Assembly: GCA_001657395.1 (NCBI GenBank)
Contig: LYSY01000003.1
Span: 630,996-694,995, forward strand
DNA: 64,000 nt
Direction of reading: 5' to 3'
From: Rhodospirillales bacterium BBD 1991-14
Lineage (GTDB): Bacteria > Pseudomonadota > Alphaproteobacteria > Kiloniellales > Kiloniellaceae
In this document: positions 25,879 to 34,529 of the stretch, piece by piece
How positions within the stretch are numbered: position 1 is the first letter of the stretch
How the letters are laid out: the number at the start of each line of letters is the position of its first letter
Notes under the pieces: generated by a model
The model's input: the letters and a program-made list of their open reading frames with translations, nothing else
What the model was told of the DNA's origin: nothing
The model's database searches: none
Made by a program: the position numbers and the translations under genes

Positions 25879-27159
25879 TCAACGATAGATCAGGGTCGGC
25901 AGGAACATGGAGATGCCCGGCACGAAGGTGATCAGCAGCAGGACGGCGACCAGCGGAACGAGAAAGGGCACGGTGGAGGCGACGCAGCGCTCGAAAGGAA
26001 CGCCGGAAACCCGCGAGAGCACGTAGATCACCATGCCGACCGGGGGCGTCAGCAGGCCGATCATCAGGTTCAGCACCATCACCACGCCGAAGTGCACGGG
26101 GTCGATGCCCAGCTTGACGACGATGGGCAGCAGCACCGGCACCAGAATGGTTATGGCGGCGATGGTTTCCATGAAGCAGCCGACGATCAGCAGGATTATG
26201 TTGATCATCAGCAGGATCAGGATCGGATTCTCGGTGACCTGCAGGATGAGGTCGGCGAAGAGTTCGGTCACCCGGTTGCTGGTGAGGATCCAGGCGAAGA
26301 TCGAGGCCGCCGCAACGATGAACATGACGATCGCCGTGGTCTCGATGGTGTCGAAGCTGACCCGCAGCAGGCGGCGGACCGTCAGGGTGCGGTAAACCAC
26401 CAGGCCGAGCAGCAGGGCATAGGCCGAAGCGGCGATGGCCGCCTCCGTCGGTGTGAAGACACCGCCCAGAATCCCGCCGACGATGATCACCGGCGTCAGC
26501 AGCGAGAGGAAGGCGCGGCGCAGGCTGCCGAGCAGCAGGCCCCAGGCGAAGCGGGCATCGCGCGGGTAGTTCCGCCTGCGTGCGTACCAGGCGACCATGA
26601 CCATCAACGCGGCGGCCATCAGCAGCCCGGGAATGAATCCGGCGGCGAAGAGCTGGCCGATCGAGGCCGAGGCGACGACGCCGTAGATCACCATCGGCAG
26701 CGAGGGCGGAATGATCGGCCCGATGGTCGAGGACGCGGCGGTCACGCCGACGGCGAAGTCCGCATCGTAGCCGGCATCGCGCATCGCCTTGATCTCGATG
26801 GTGCCGAGCCCGCCGGCGTCGGCCACCGCCGCGCCGGACATTCCGGCAAAGACCACGCTGGCGCCGACGTTGACGTGGCCCAGCCCGCCGCGCATCCAAC
26901 CGACGCAGGCCTTGGCGAAATCGAAGATACGGTTGGTGATCCCGGCGGTGTTCATCAGGTTGCCGGCCAGGATGAAAAAGGGCACCGCCAGCAGCGGAAA
27001 AGAGTCGACGCCGTTCACCATGCGGTGGATCACCACCAGATCGGGCACCTGGCCCGACAGCAGGATGAAGACCAGCGACGAAAAGGCCAGCGCAATGGCG
27101 ATCGGCACCCCGAGCACCAGCAGCACGAAGACCATGATGAAAAGAAGCGCCATCAGCAT
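25879..27159 (-). CDS. dctM: TRAP transporter large permease (DctM family)
   Basis: A 426-residue integral membrane protein with about 12 helices. It is the main transport subunit of a tripartite ATP-independent periplasmic transporter driven by sodium or proton gradients. DctM signatures are AVPFFILAGNLMN, GASVVFAGMSGAAVADAGGL and TPPVGMVIYVLSRVS. It is the last gene of dctP-dctQ-dctM on the minus strand, upstream of a FadR-type regulator and divergent from uronate-type catabolic genes, which suggests a sugar-acid substrate. A 16-bp tandem array separates it from dctQ. Confidence 0.93.
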   Translation of the reverse strand: MLMALLFIMVFVLLVLGVPIAIALAFSSLVFILLSGQVPDLVVIHRMVNGVDSFPLLAVPFFILAGNLMNTAGITNRIFDFAKACVGWMRGGLGHVNVGASVVFAGMSGAAVADAGGLGTIEIKAMRDAGYDADFAVGVTAASSTIGPIIPPSLPMVIYGVVASASIGQLFAAGFIPGLLMAAALMVMVAWYARRRNYPRDARFAWGLLLGSLRRAFLSLLTPVIIVGGILGGVFTPTEAAIAASAYALLLGLVVYRTLTVRRLLRVSFDTIETTAIVMFIVAAASIFAWILTSNRVTELFADLILQVTENPILILLMINIILLIVGCFMETIAAITILVPVLLPIVVKLGIDPVHFGVVMVLNLMIGLLTPPVGMVIYVLSRVSGVPFERCVASTVPFLVPLVAVLLLITFVPGISMFLPTLIYR

Positions 27160-27173
27160 CGCAAAAAGGTCCC

Positions 27174-27237
27174 GGTCAAACGGTCATCTGGTCAATCGAT
27201 CAGCGGGTCAATCGATCAGCAGGTCAATCGATCATCT
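27174..27237. repeat. 16-bp tandem repeat across the dctQ stop codon, four units
   Basis: Units at 27174, 27190, 27206 and 27222 follow the pattern GGTCAATCGATCAKCN; the first differs at two positions. The last unit contains the dctQ stop codon, so the others repeat Met/Leu-Ile-Asp-stop sequence downstream of it. It sits in the dctQ-dctM gap. Confidence 0.85.
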
Positions 27238-27835
27238 GGCGCTCGCCGGGCCGCGTCAGCGCGGAATAGCCCTGGCGCCAGTGACGCCAGGCCACGCGTA
27301 CTGCGTAAAAGGTCATCGCCAGGAAGGCGACGAAGACCACCCAGTAGACGACGTCCTTGCCCAACTCGATGGAAGCCATTTTCTGGTTGGTTCTGAGCGC
27401 CAGCTTGACGGTGATCCAGGCGCAGGCGGCAAAGAAGACGACCCGCAGAACGTCGACGAAGGTCGAGACGGCGCGTCCCCATACGCCGGGCAGGTAGCGG
27501 TAGAAGAACTCCACGGCGATGTGGCTGTTCTTGCGCACCGCAAGGCCGGCCCCGACGAAGGTGACGCCGATCAGAAGGTAGCGCGCGATCTCCTCCGTCC
27601 AGCCGATGGAATCGTTCAGGACGTAGCGGGAGAAGAACTGCAGAAAGACGACCCCCGCCAGCACCCAGAAGATCACCAGAACGAGCCCGTCCTCCGGCCT
27701 GATGTCGCTCAGGTCGATGGCCTTGTCGCCCTCTTCGGACACAGGGCCTTCGGACACGGGGTCTTCGGCCGACGGCGGGGCGGGAGGCGCCGGCGGCGCC
27801 TCCCTTCGTCCGTCCCGGTTATCTTGCTCGGGCAT
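27224..27835 (-). CDS. dctQ: TRAP transporter small permease (DctQ family)
   Basis: A 203-residue protein. The first 45 residues are Pro/Glu/Asp-rich and cytoplasmic (an unusually long leader), followed by four membrane helices. The DctQ pattern shows in RYVLNDSIGWTEEIARYLLIG and VGAGLAVRKNSHIAVEF. It pairs with DctM to form the membrane domain. The internal ATG at 27835 is used because the upstream frame runs through dctP antisense. The C-terminus GERQMID lies in the 16-bp tandem repeat. Confidence 0.88.
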   Translation of the reverse strand: MPEQDNRDGRREAPPAPPAPPSAEDPVSEGPVSEEGDKAIDLSDIRPEDGLVLVIFWVLAGVVFLQFFSRYVLNDSIGWTEEIARYLLIGVTFVGAGLAVRKNSHIAVEFFYRYLPGVWGRAVSTFVDVLRVVFFAACAWITVKLALRTNQKMASIELGKDVVYWVVFVAFLAMTFYAVRVAWRHWRQGYSALTRPGERQMID

Positions 27836-27857
27836 GCAGCGCTCGGGCCCGGGCCGG

Positions 27858-28853
27858 CTACTGGATGGCCTGGAGCTTGTCGTAGGTCGTCTGATCCCAG
27901 GTTGCCGCCGGCCCGTTGTGCAACGGCACCACCGCGGCGCGGAAGGCAGCGCGGTCGACCTCGTTGACCGTCTTGCCCTGGTCACGGAACCAGGCCACCA
28001 GGGTCTGCTCCGCCTCGATAATCTCGTCGGTGGCCCCCTGCGCGGCTTCCCTCAGAACGCCGTTCAGCATCGCCTTGTCGTCGTCGGAAAGGCCGTTCCA
28101 GGTCGACCCGGAAACGATGGTCATCAGCGCATCTGTGATGTGGCCGGTGAGCGTGATGTAGTCCTGGACCTCGTAGAACTTCTTGAACTGAATGGTCGGC
28201 AGCGGATTTTCCTGCGCGTCCACCACGCCCTGCTGCAGGGCCAGGTAGACCTCCGCAAAGGCGATCGGCGTCGGGTTGGCGCCGACGGCTTCGGGGAACA
28301 TCTTGTAGAGCGGCGCGTTCGGAACGCGGATCTTCAGGTTGTTCATGTCGGCCGGCGCCTTGATCTCCTTGTTCGAGGTCACGTGGCGCTGCCCGTAGTA
28401 GGTCAGGGTGATGACCTCGTTACCGGTGCTGTCGCGGTAGCCGGTGACCATCTCCTGAAACAGGTCGCTGTCGCGGTAGGCCGCCCAGTGCGCGTAATCG
28501 CGGAACATGTAAGGCGATCCGCCGATGGCGATCGGGCCGTAGGAACGGCCCGCGAAGAGCTGGCCGGTATAGATGATATCGACGGTGCCGAGCGTCAGGC
28601 CTTCGTTGATGTCGACCTCCTTGCCCAGCGAGGACGCCGGGAAGACCTCGATCTCGTAGCGGCCGTCGGAACGCTTCTTCATCTCCTCGGCGGCCCACTC
28701 GGCCCATTTGTGATAGGGCGAGCCGGTTTCATAGACATGGGCCCACTTGAAGGTCTGAGCCGCCACGGCGGGGCCCGAGGGGCTGCCAAGGACGGCTGCC
28801 GCAGCGACGGCAGCGGCAACAACCAGAGCTGATGACTTCCACGAAGTCCGCAT
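27858..28853 (-). CDS. dctP: TRAP transporter substrate-binding protein (DctP family)
   Basis: A 331-residue periplasmic binding protein with a cleavable signal peptide (to about residue 31, PAVAAQTFKWAH). DctP features include FPASSLGKEVDINEGLTLGTVDIIY, the conserved Arg in NNLKIRVPNAPLYKMF (the carboxylate-binding region) and a QEMVTGYRDS helix. The carboxylate Arg fits a sugar acid or other organic acid. It is first in the dctPQM operon and divergent from the FadR-type regulator at 29075, with a shared operator candidate at 28918. Confidence 0.92.
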   Translation of the reverse strand: MRTSWKSSALVVAAAVAAAAVLGSPSGPAVAAQTFKWAHVYETGSPYHKWAEWAAEEMKKRSDGRYEIEVFPASSLGKEVDINEGLTLGTVDIIYTGQLFAGRSYGPIAIGGSPYMFRDYAHWAAYRDSDLFQEMVTGYRDSTGNEVITLTYYGQRHVTSNKEIKAPADMNNLKIRVPNAPLYKMFPEAVGANPTPIAFAEVYLALQQGVVDAQENPLPTIQFKKFYEVQDYITLTGHITDALMTIVSGSTWNGLSDDDKAMLNGVLREAAQGATDEIIEAEQTLVAWFRDQGKTVNEVDRAAFRAAVVPLHNGPAATWDQTTYDKLQAIQ

Positions 28854-28917
28854 CGTTTCCTCCCGATGGTTGTTTGTTAAGCCGTCACATCCTGGGGATG
28901 TGCGGGGTGCTATAAAT

Positions 28918-28928
28918 TGGTCTGACCA
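28918..28928. promoter_or_regulatory. FadR/GntR operator TGGTCTGACCA
   Basis: A perfect 11-base palindrome (5-bp arms, one central base) matching the TNGTNNNACNA consensus of FadR-type GntR regulators. It sits between the divergent dctP and gntR genes, in the context AAATTGGTCTGACCAC. A near-identical sequence occurs at 36650-36660. Confidence 0.75.
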
Positions 28929-29074
28929 CCTGATAGCTTGACCTTCCTACCATTCCTTTGCACCTTGTGACCAGAGGGAATCAGCGCGCATCGGCGCCAG
29001 GAACCCTGTAGCCTTCGGGCCGGCAGCGGGAGTCATCGCAGCCTGGCGCCGATAAAGGAGGAAAGCCCAGCGTC

Positions 29075-29866
29075 ATGCCGGTCGAGGCGATTCAGACCAA
29101 GCGCCTGTTCCAGCAGGTCTTCGAGCAGCTTGCGAAGCTGATCGCCAGCGGAGAGTTTCCGATCGGGGAACGCCTGCCGGCGGAGCGCGACCTGGCGCGG
29201 CAGCTTGGCGTGAGCCGGGCGACGGTACGGGAGGCCATGATCGCGCTGGAGCTTTCCGGCCTTGTCGAGGTGCGGGTCGGTTCGGGCGTGTTCGTCGTTG
29301 CCACCCGGCGCAACGGGGCGGCCCCGGCGGCCGCTGCAGGGTCTGATGGAGGCGACTCCATTCCCGATCTCGGTCTCGGCCCCTTCGAACTGATCGAGGC
29401 ACGGCGGCTGATCGAAGGCCAGGTCGCCTACCTTGCCGCCCAGCAGATTCAGGAGAGCGACTTCGCCACCCTGGAGGCGAGCCTGAACCTGATGGCGGAG
29501 GAGCACCGCTCGGGCTTTCAAACGGAAAACGGCGACCGGCGCTTTCACGTCGCCATCGCGCGGGCGACCCGCAACAACGCTCTGATCAAGATGGTGGAGC
29601 TGCTGTGGGACCTGCGCGAAGCCTCGCCGCTTTGGGCCAAGCTGCACGAACGGGTGCGCGCCGCCCAGGTCCGCCCGGCCTCGCTGGACGACCACCGGCG
29701 TGTGCTGGAGGCCCTGCGGGCGGGCGATCCGGTTCTCGCAAGAGAATCCATGGACGCCCACCTCTGCCGCGTCGCCGACGACCTCCTGCGGATCTCCGAG
29801 GCGGAGTTTGCCGGCGAGGTCGACGATGAAGAGCGCCGCCGCGGCCAGCGGGCGGTCGGGCGCTAG
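29075..29866 (+). CDS. FadR-family (GntR) regulator of the sugar-acid genes
   Basis: A 263-residue regulator. The N-terminal GntR winged HTH includes FPIGERLPAERDLARQLGVS and RATVREAMIALELSGLVEVR. The C-terminal FCD domain begins around LGPFELIEARRLIEGQVAYLA, with metal-ligand-type His residues in RRFHVAIARATRN and DAHLCRVADDLL. AAAGGAGG precedes the ATG. It is divergent from dctPQM and upstream of altronate dehydratase in the same direction. It most likely represses both until a uronate-derived ligand binds. Confidence 0.9.
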   Translation: MPVEAIQTKRLFQQVFEQLAKLIASGEFPIGERLPAERDLARQLGVSRATVREAMIALELSGLVEVRVGSGVFVVATRRNGAAPAAAAGSDGGDSIPDLGLGPFELIEARRLIEGQVAYLAAQQIQESDFATLEASLNLMAEEHRSGFQTENGDRRFHVAIARATRNNALIKMVELLWDLREASPLWAKLHERVRAAQVRPASLDDHRRVLEALRAGDPVLARESMDAHLCRVADDLLRISEAEFAGEVDDEERRRGQRAVGR

Positions 29867-29899
29867 AAACCGGAACACACAGGACACAGAGTCAAAGCC

Positions 29900-31465
29900 A
29901 TGACAGCACCGGACCACGGCGGCGAGACCGCCAGAGGACAGGCAGCCGGCCTGACCATCCGGCTCAGCCCCAAAGACAATGTGGTGGTGAGCCGCGCCGA
30001 CATCCTGGAGCGCACGGAGGTGCCGGGCGAAGGTGTCACCACCATCAACCGCATCCCCACCGGGCATAAACTCGCCATCCGCGCCATCGAAAAGGGCGCG
30101 GCGATTGTGAAGTACGACCAGGTCATCGGCTTTGCCGCCAAGCCGATCGCAGCCGGCGAGCACGTGCATGTGCACAACTGCTCCATGGGCGATTTCGAGC
30201 GCGACTACGCCTTCTGCGAGGCGGCCAAGGCGACCGACTTCTTCCCTGAAGATCAGCGCGCAACCTTCCAGGGCTACCGCCGCGCCGACGGGCGGGCGGG
30301 AACGCGCAACTACATCGGCATCCTCACCTCGGTGAACTGCTCGGCGACCGTGGCGCGCTACATCGCCGAGGCCTTCAACAGGACCGGCATCCTGGAGGAC
30401 TATCCCAACATCGACGGCGTCGCCGCCTTCGTGCACTCCACCGGCTGCGGCATGGCCGACAGCGGCGACGGCTACGAGGCGCTGCAGCGCACGCTCTGGG
30501 GCTATGCGCGCCACCCGAACTTCGCCGGCGTGCTGATGGTGGGCCTGGGCTGCGAGGTGAACCAGATCCCCTTCCTGCTGGACGCTTACGGCCTGAAACA
30601 GGGCGAGAACTTCCAGACCCTCACCATTCAGCAGAGCGGCGGGACCCGGCGCACGGTGGACGAGGCCATCGAGCGCATAAAGGCCATGCTGCCGGCCGCG
30701 GATGCCGCGCGCCGCGAGACGGTGCCGGCCAGCGAACTGACCCTCGCCCTGCAGTGCGGCGGTTCGGACGGCTATTCCGGCATCACCGCCAACCCGGCGC
30801 TCGGCGCTGCGGCGGACCTGCTGGTGCGCCATGGCGGCACCGCGATCCTCAGCGAAACGCCGGAGATCTACGGCGCCGAGCACCTGCTGACCCGCCGCGC
30901 CGTCGACCGCGCGGTTGGCGAAAAGCTGATCGAGCGCATCCGCTGGTGGGAGGACTACACCAAGCGCAACGGCGGGGAGATGAACAACAACCCCTCCCCC
31001 GGCAACAAGGCCGGCGGCCTCACCACCATTCTGGAAAAGTCCCTGGGGGCAGCAGCCAAGGGCGGCACCACCAACCTGACCGGCGTCTACAAGTATGCCG
31101 AGCCGGTGACCGCCAAGGGCTTCGCCTTCATGGACAGCCCGGGCTACGACCCTTGCTCCGTGACCGGCCAGGTGGCCTCCGGCGCCAACGTGGTCTGCTT
31201 CACCACCGGGCGCGGCTCGGTCTTCGGCTTCAAGCCTTCGCCCTCCATCAAGCTGGCCACCAACAGCGCCATGTACCGGCGCATGGAAGAGGACATGGAC
31301 ATCAACTGCGGCGGCATCGCCGACGGCGAGGCGACGGTGGCGGAGGTCGGCCAGCAGATCTTCGAGCGCATCCTGGCGGTGGCCAGCGGCACCCCCTCCA
31401 AGTCCGAAGCACTGGGCTTCGGCGACGCCGAGTTCATTCCCTGGCAGATCGGAGCGGTGATGTGA
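29900..31465 (+). CDS. uxaA: Altronate dehydratase (UxaA family)
   Basis: A 521-residue enzyme of the UxaA/GarD family, dehydrating D-altronate to 2-keto-3-deoxygluconate. The N-terminal SAF domain (about residues 15-95, DNVVVSRADI... HVHVHNCSMGDF) precedes the catalytic part with RADGRAGTRNYIGILTSVNCSA, VHSTGCGM, LGCEVNQIP and NNNPSPGNKAGGLTTILEKSLG. Galactarate dehydratase is a close alternative, but neighbouring glucuronate isomerase and reductase genes favour altronate. It overlaps the next gene's GTG. Confidence 0.85.
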   Translation: MTAPDHGGETARGQAAGLTIRLSPKDNVVVSRADILERTEVPGEGVTTINRIPTGHKLAIRAIEKGAAIVKYDQVIGFAAKPIAAGEHVHVHNCSMGDFERDYAFCEAAKATDFFPEDQRATFQGYRRADGRAGTRNYIGILTSVNCSATVARYIAEAFNRTGILEDYPNIDGVAAFVHSTGCGMADSGDGYEALQRTLWGYARHPNFAGVLMVGLGCEVNQIPFLLDAYGLKQGENFQTLTIQQSGGTRRTVDEAIERIKAMLPAADAARRETVPASELTLALQCGGSDGYSGITANPALGAAADLLVRHGGTAILSETPEIYGAEHLLTRRAVDRAVGEKLIERIRWWEDYTKRNGGEMNNNPSPGNKAGGLTTILEKSLGAAAKGGTTNLTGVYKYAEPVTAKGFAFMDSPGYDPCSVTGQVASGANVVCFTTGRGSVFGFKPSPSIKLATNSAMYRRMEEDMDINCGGIADGEATVAEVGQQIFERILAVASGTPSKSEALGFGDAEFIPWQIGAVM

Positions 31466-32586
31466 GTGAGGCCCCCGACACAACCCTGGACAATACGGTG
31501 GCGGAGGAGTTTCAGCAGGACCTGACGGCGTCTCACCGCGTCGCGGCGGCAGCGCTGGAAAGCTTCGTCGGCGCCGTGTTGCGCGGCGCCGGAGCCGACG
31601 CGCCCTCGGCCGATGCCGCGGTGCGCGCGCTGGTCGGCGCCTCCCTCCGCGGGGTCGACAGCCACGGCGTGCGCCTGCTGCCGCACTACGTGAAGGTGCT
31701 GGAGGGCGGACGGGTAAAGAGCCGCCCGCAGATGCGCTTCGACAAGCGCGCGGCCGCCGCCGGCGTGCTGGATGCCGACAACGCGCTCGGCCACTTCGCC
31801 GGCTACCGCGCCATGGAGGAGGCCGTGCGCCTGGCCGAAGACGCCGGCGTCGGCGCCGTTTCTGTTCTGAACTCCTCGCACTTCGGTGCCGCCGGCGCCT
31901 ACAGCCTGGCGGCGGCGGAGGCAGGCTGCCTCGGACTCTGTGTCTGCAACAGCGACTCCGCCGTCTTCGCCCACAGCGGCCAGGCCAGGTTTCACGGCAC
32001 CAACCCCATCAGCCTCGCCGCGCCGGTTGCGGGCCAGCGTCCCTACCTGCTGGACATGGCGACCTCGTCGATCCCCTTCAATCGGGTGCTGCAGTTCCGC
32101 GCGCTCGGCCAGCGACTGCCGGCCGAGGTGGCGGTCGATGCTGAGGGCAAAGTCACCCAGGATTCCGAAGCGGCAACCGCCCTGCTGCCGTTGGGCGGCA
32201 GCACCTACGGCTACAAGGGTGCGGGTCTCGCCGGCCTGGTGGAAATCCTCTCCGCCGCCCTCACCGGCATGCGCCTCAGCCACGAGATCCCCAGCATGAT
32301 CGAATCAGACTGGTCGAAGCCGCGGGACATGGGCCAGTTCTTCCTTGCCCTGAAGCCGGACACTTTTCTGCCGCGGAAAGACTACGAAGAGCGCATGGCC
32401 GCCTATCTGGAGGCGCTGCGCAGCCAGCCGAGCCTGGAGGGCGAAGCGGTGATGGCGGCCGGCGACCGGGAGTGGGCGGTCGAGGACGAACGCAGCGCCC
32501 GCGGCATCCCCCTTGACGCCCACAACTGGCAGGTCTTCGCCGGGCTCGCCGAGCGTTTCTCCCTGGAGCCCCCGGCAGTCCTGTGA
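31462..32586 (+). CDS. Ldh-family NAD(P)-dependent oxidoreductase
   Basis: A 374-residue member of the malate/lactate dehydrogenase-2 (Ldh_2) family, separate from classical Rossmann LDHs. Its hallmarks are LVGASLRGVDSHGVRLLPHYVK, SSHFGAAGAYSLAAAEAG and HGTNPISLAAPV with the catalytic His of DSHG. These enzymes reduce 2-keto or 2-keto-sugar acids; a step on a sugar-acid intermediate fits here. The GTG at 31462 overlaps the altronate dehydratase stop and follows GGAG, giving a coupled pair. Confidence 0.85.
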   Translation: MSEAPDTTLDNTVAEEFQQDLTASHRVAAAALESFVGAVLRGAGADAPSADAAVRALVGASLRGVDSHGVRLLPHYVKVLEGGRVKSRPQMRFDKRAAAAGVLDADNALGHFAGYRAMEEAVRLAEDAGVGAVSVLNSSHFGAAGAYSLAAAEAGCLGLCVCNSDSAVFAHSGQARFHGTNPISLAAPVAGQRPYLLDMATSSIPFNRVLQFRALGQRLPAEVAVDAEGKVTQDSEAATALLPLGGSTYGYKGAGLAGLVEILSAALTGMRLSHEIPSMIESDWSKPRDMGQFFLALKPDTFLPRKDYEERMAAYLEALRSQPSLEGEAVMAAGDREWAVEDERSARGIPLDAHNWQVFAGLAERFSLEPPAVL

Positions 32587-32588
32587 GA

Positions 32589-32613
32589 GGGCCGCCCTCT
32601 AAGGGCGCGGCCC
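32589..32613 (+). terminator. Weak hairpin after the Ldh-family gene
   Basis: GGGCCGC (32589-32595) and GCGGCCC (32607-32613) are perfect arms around an 11-base loop, just past the stop. There is no T-tract, so this may be a factor-dependent or processing hairpin. Confidence 0.4.
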
Positions 32614-32697
32614 TTCCGACGGTCGCCTTGTACAGACTTCTGTGGCACAACAATTCTCAGGGTCGCTGAACACTTCTTTTGGGAGAAGAGGTCGGGC

Positions 32698-32958
32698 ATG
32701 AATCTGAAGGACCGTTCACAGGAAGCCGTGCAGGCCGCGCGCAAGGTTCTGGGCGCCGAGTTGTCGGAGGAGCAGAAGGCGGCTCTTTCGGAGGTCATCG
32801 AAGCCGCCATGGCCGACGCCATGCGGGAAACCGCGCAGCAGTCCGGCGAGGCGGCGCGGAGCTGCTGCAGTCACGACAAGGACATGGCGCACAAGATCGC
32901 CGATGAGATCGAGCGGTCCAACCAGGCCCTGATCGCGAACCTCTCCAGCCTGCGCTAA
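32698..32958 (+). CDS. Small helical hypothetical protein
   Basis: An 86-residue protein predicted as two or three amphipathic helices (LKDRSQEAVQAARKVL, EEQKAALSEVIEAAMADAM). It has a Cys-Cys-His spot (RSCCSHDKDMAHK) and no signal or membrane segment. GGGAGAAGAGG precedes the ATG. I do not recognise the family. It lies between the Ldh-family gene and a REP-like element. Confidence 0.6.
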   Translation: MNLKDRSQEAVQAARKVLGAELSEEQKAALSEVIEAAMADAMRETAQQSGEAARSCCSHDKDMAHKIADEIERSNQALIANLSSLR

Positions 32959-33033
32959 CGCGGATCATGGTCAGGGGGTAGACAGCTTGCGCTTCCCTCC
33001 GAACAGGCAGGCCCGCGCTGTTTGCAGGCTTTG

Positions 33034-33096
33034 GAGCGGATCGCCGGGTTTGCCGGATCGCCCCTCGGCGGCTCCAGCAAACCCGCATCCGCTCTA
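33034..33096. repeat. REP-like hairpin, third copy
   Basis: GAGCGGAT (33034-33041) and CGGGTTTGC (33045-33053) pair with GCAAACCCG (33077-33085) and ATCCGCTC (33087-33094), then TA. The ends match the element at 25801-25864, while the inner arm differs. It lies between the small helical protein and the DUF2061 gene. Confidence 0.7.
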
Positions 33097-33330
33097 GGCC
33101 GCTGCCGTGACGGTCCCTGAGACTGTCGCCCCGGCGGAGGCGGCCGGGCGGCGGCCCCAGCGCTCCCACGCGCGCTCGTGGAAGAAGAACGCCACCGTGT
33201 TCACCGCCGGCTCGATGAGCGCCACCCCGGTGGCAATCACCACCGAGCCCGTCAGGGCGTAGGTCACGCCGAAGCCGACTGCGAAGTGCACAACCGCGAA
33301 GGAGGCGGTCTTTGCCAGATCCCGGGTCAT
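33094..33330 (-). CDS. DUF2061 small membrane protein
   Basis: A 78-residue protein with two membrane helices and the DUF2061 pattern: TASFAVVHFAVGFGVTYALTG, IEPAVNTVAFFFHERAWERW. The last 15 residues are Ala/Thr/Gly-rich. Function is unknown; the family is widespread in proteobacteria. The region upstream of its ATG is AT-rich (TTTCTTTAGAATAATTCTAATT), with a 16-base palindrome-like stretch around 33346-33361, probably its promoter. Confidence 0.75.
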   Translation of the reverse strand: MTRDLAKTASFAVVHFAVGFGVTYALTGSVVIATGVALIEPAVNTVAFFFHERAWERWGRRPAASAGATVSGTVTAAA

Positions 33331-33344
33331 GGCCCATCCTTTCT

Positions 33345-33361
33345 TTAGAATAATTCTAATT
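33345..33361. promoter_or_regulatory. AT-rich palindrome upstream of the DUF2061 gene
   Basis: TTAGAATAATTCTAA is a near-perfect palindrome, followed by TTGCGAATTATTATC. It lies about 20 bases upstream of the DUF2061 start. The AATTATTATCATTT context is reminiscent of Fur/Irr-type AT-rich boxes, but this is only a resemblance. Confidence 0.4.
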
Positions 33362-33407
33362 GCGAATTATTATCATTTAAAGGTATGGGAGACTGAAGTC
33401 AAGGGCC

Positions 33408-33812
33408 GTGGTGCAACAAAAACGCTCCGCCCGGCCCCTTCGCCATGGCATGCTCCAAAGCTCAGAGCTGAGGGAATCCAAGACCTTGCACACCCCGGAT
33501 CCGGATATCGAAGCGGAAGTGCGGTTTCTCGCGACAGAAGAAGGCGGCAAACGGCAGCCCTGCCGGTCAGGCTACAGAACCACTCATGACTTCGGCCTTG
33601 AGGGCACACTGACCGACGCCCTGCATGTCTTTCCAGGGGTCACAGAGGTCCTTCCAGGCGAAGCCGTAACGACCCGGATGTCCTTCCTGGCCCCCCAATA
33701 TCTGCAGGGCCGCCTCTACCTGGGTTTCCGCTTCACTGTGCAGGAAGCCAACTGGATCGTTGGCCACGGCCGAATCACCAGGATCCTGAACGAGGAGCTG
33801 CAGCGCCGGTAG
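33408..33812 (+). CDS. Stand-alone EF-Tu C-terminal-domain-like protein
   Basis: Up to 134 residues; start uncertain (GTG at 33408 or 33411, or ATG at 33450). The part from DIEAEVRFLATEEGGKRQPC, through GYRTTHDFGLEG and ITRILNEEL, resembles domain 3 of elongation factor Tu, where FEAEVYVLxKEEGGRxTPF-type sequence precedes a beta-barrel. There is no GTPase domain. Such short proteins could bind RNA or mimic EF-Tu, but no function is known to me. It is convergent with the glutamine amidotransferase. Confidence 0.6.
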   Translation: MVQQKRSARPLRHGMLQSSELRESKTLHTPDPDIEAEVRFLATEEGGKRQPCRSGYRTTHDFGLEGTLTDALHVFPGVTEVLPGEAVTTRMSFLAPQYLQGRLYLGFRFTVQEANWIVGHGRITRILNEELQRR

Positions 33813-33818
33813 CTGCCG

Positions 33819-34529
33819 CTACGCCGGCGCGCCGACCCGCAGCCATTGTTTGAGCGTTTCGCCGGCGGCCGCTTCCAGCGCCGGCCCCTCCCGGGCGGCC
33901 TGGACGCGCAGGGCCGGCACATCGACGCCCTCGGTCGTGGCGATCTCCAGGGTGTGGCCGATGAACCAGCGCTCCAGGCCCGCCGCCGTCGCCTCGATGT
34001 GGAACTGGGTGGCCAGCGCATAGTCGCCCAGGGCGAAGGCCTGATTGTCGTAGTGCGCGTTGGAGGCAAGGCGCACGGCATCGGTCGGCAGATCGAAGGT
34101 GTCGCCGTGCCAGTGCAGAACGGCAGCCCCGGCCTCCGCCACCGGCGCCAGCACCTGCTCGCCCTCCAGCGTATAGGTCAGCCGGCCATAGCCGATTTCT
34201 TTGACGCCGCCGGGATAGACCCGGGCGCCGAGGGCCCGGGCCATGAGCTGGGCGCCCAGACAGATGCCGATGATCGGGCGGCGCTCGGCCAGGCGCCGCT
34301 CGATGACGGCGATTTCGTCGCTGAGAAAAGGATAGGACGCTTCCTCGTAGGCGCCGATGGGCCCGCCCAGCACGATCAGCAGGTCGGCGTCCATCAACGC
34401 GGGATCGGCAAAGGAATCGAGGCCCGCCTCCCGGTAGCCGATGCGGTAGCCCAGTGTTTCCAGCGCCGGTCGGAACGATCCGAGATCTTCGAAGTGAACA
34501 TGGCGAATGGCGAGCGCCAGCTTGGTCAT
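33819..34529 (-). CDS. Class I glutamine amidotransferase-like protein
   Basis: A 236-residue protein of the GMP-synthase-type GATase fold. The triad is visible: Cys90 in GICLGAQLMA, His177 and Glu179 in ATQFHIEA. LIVLGGPIGAYEEASYPFL (residues 51-69) is the typical oxyanion-strand stretch. It hydrolyses glutamine for ammonia or degrades gamma-glutamyl compounds (PuuD-like). It is the last of four overlapping minus-strand genes (MarR, protoglobin, redoxin, GATase), its ATG overlapping the redoxin stop. Confidence 0.85.
   Translation of the reverse strand: MTKLALAIRHVHFEDLGSFRPALETLGYRIGYREAGLDSFADPALMDADLLIVLGGPIGAYEEASYPFLSDEIAVIERRLAERRPIIGICLGAQLMARALGARVYPGGVKEIGYGRLTYTLEGEQVLAPVAEAGAAVLHWHGDTFDLPTDAVRLASNAHYDNQAFALGDYALATQFHIEATAAGLERWFIGHTLEIATTEGVDVPALRVQAAREGPALEAAAGETLKQWLRVGAPA

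Noticed and set aside
29033-31483. 816-codon minus-strand frame opposite gntR and uxaA
   Set aside because: Antisense shadow; the plus-strand genes have full family signatures and correct SD sequences.
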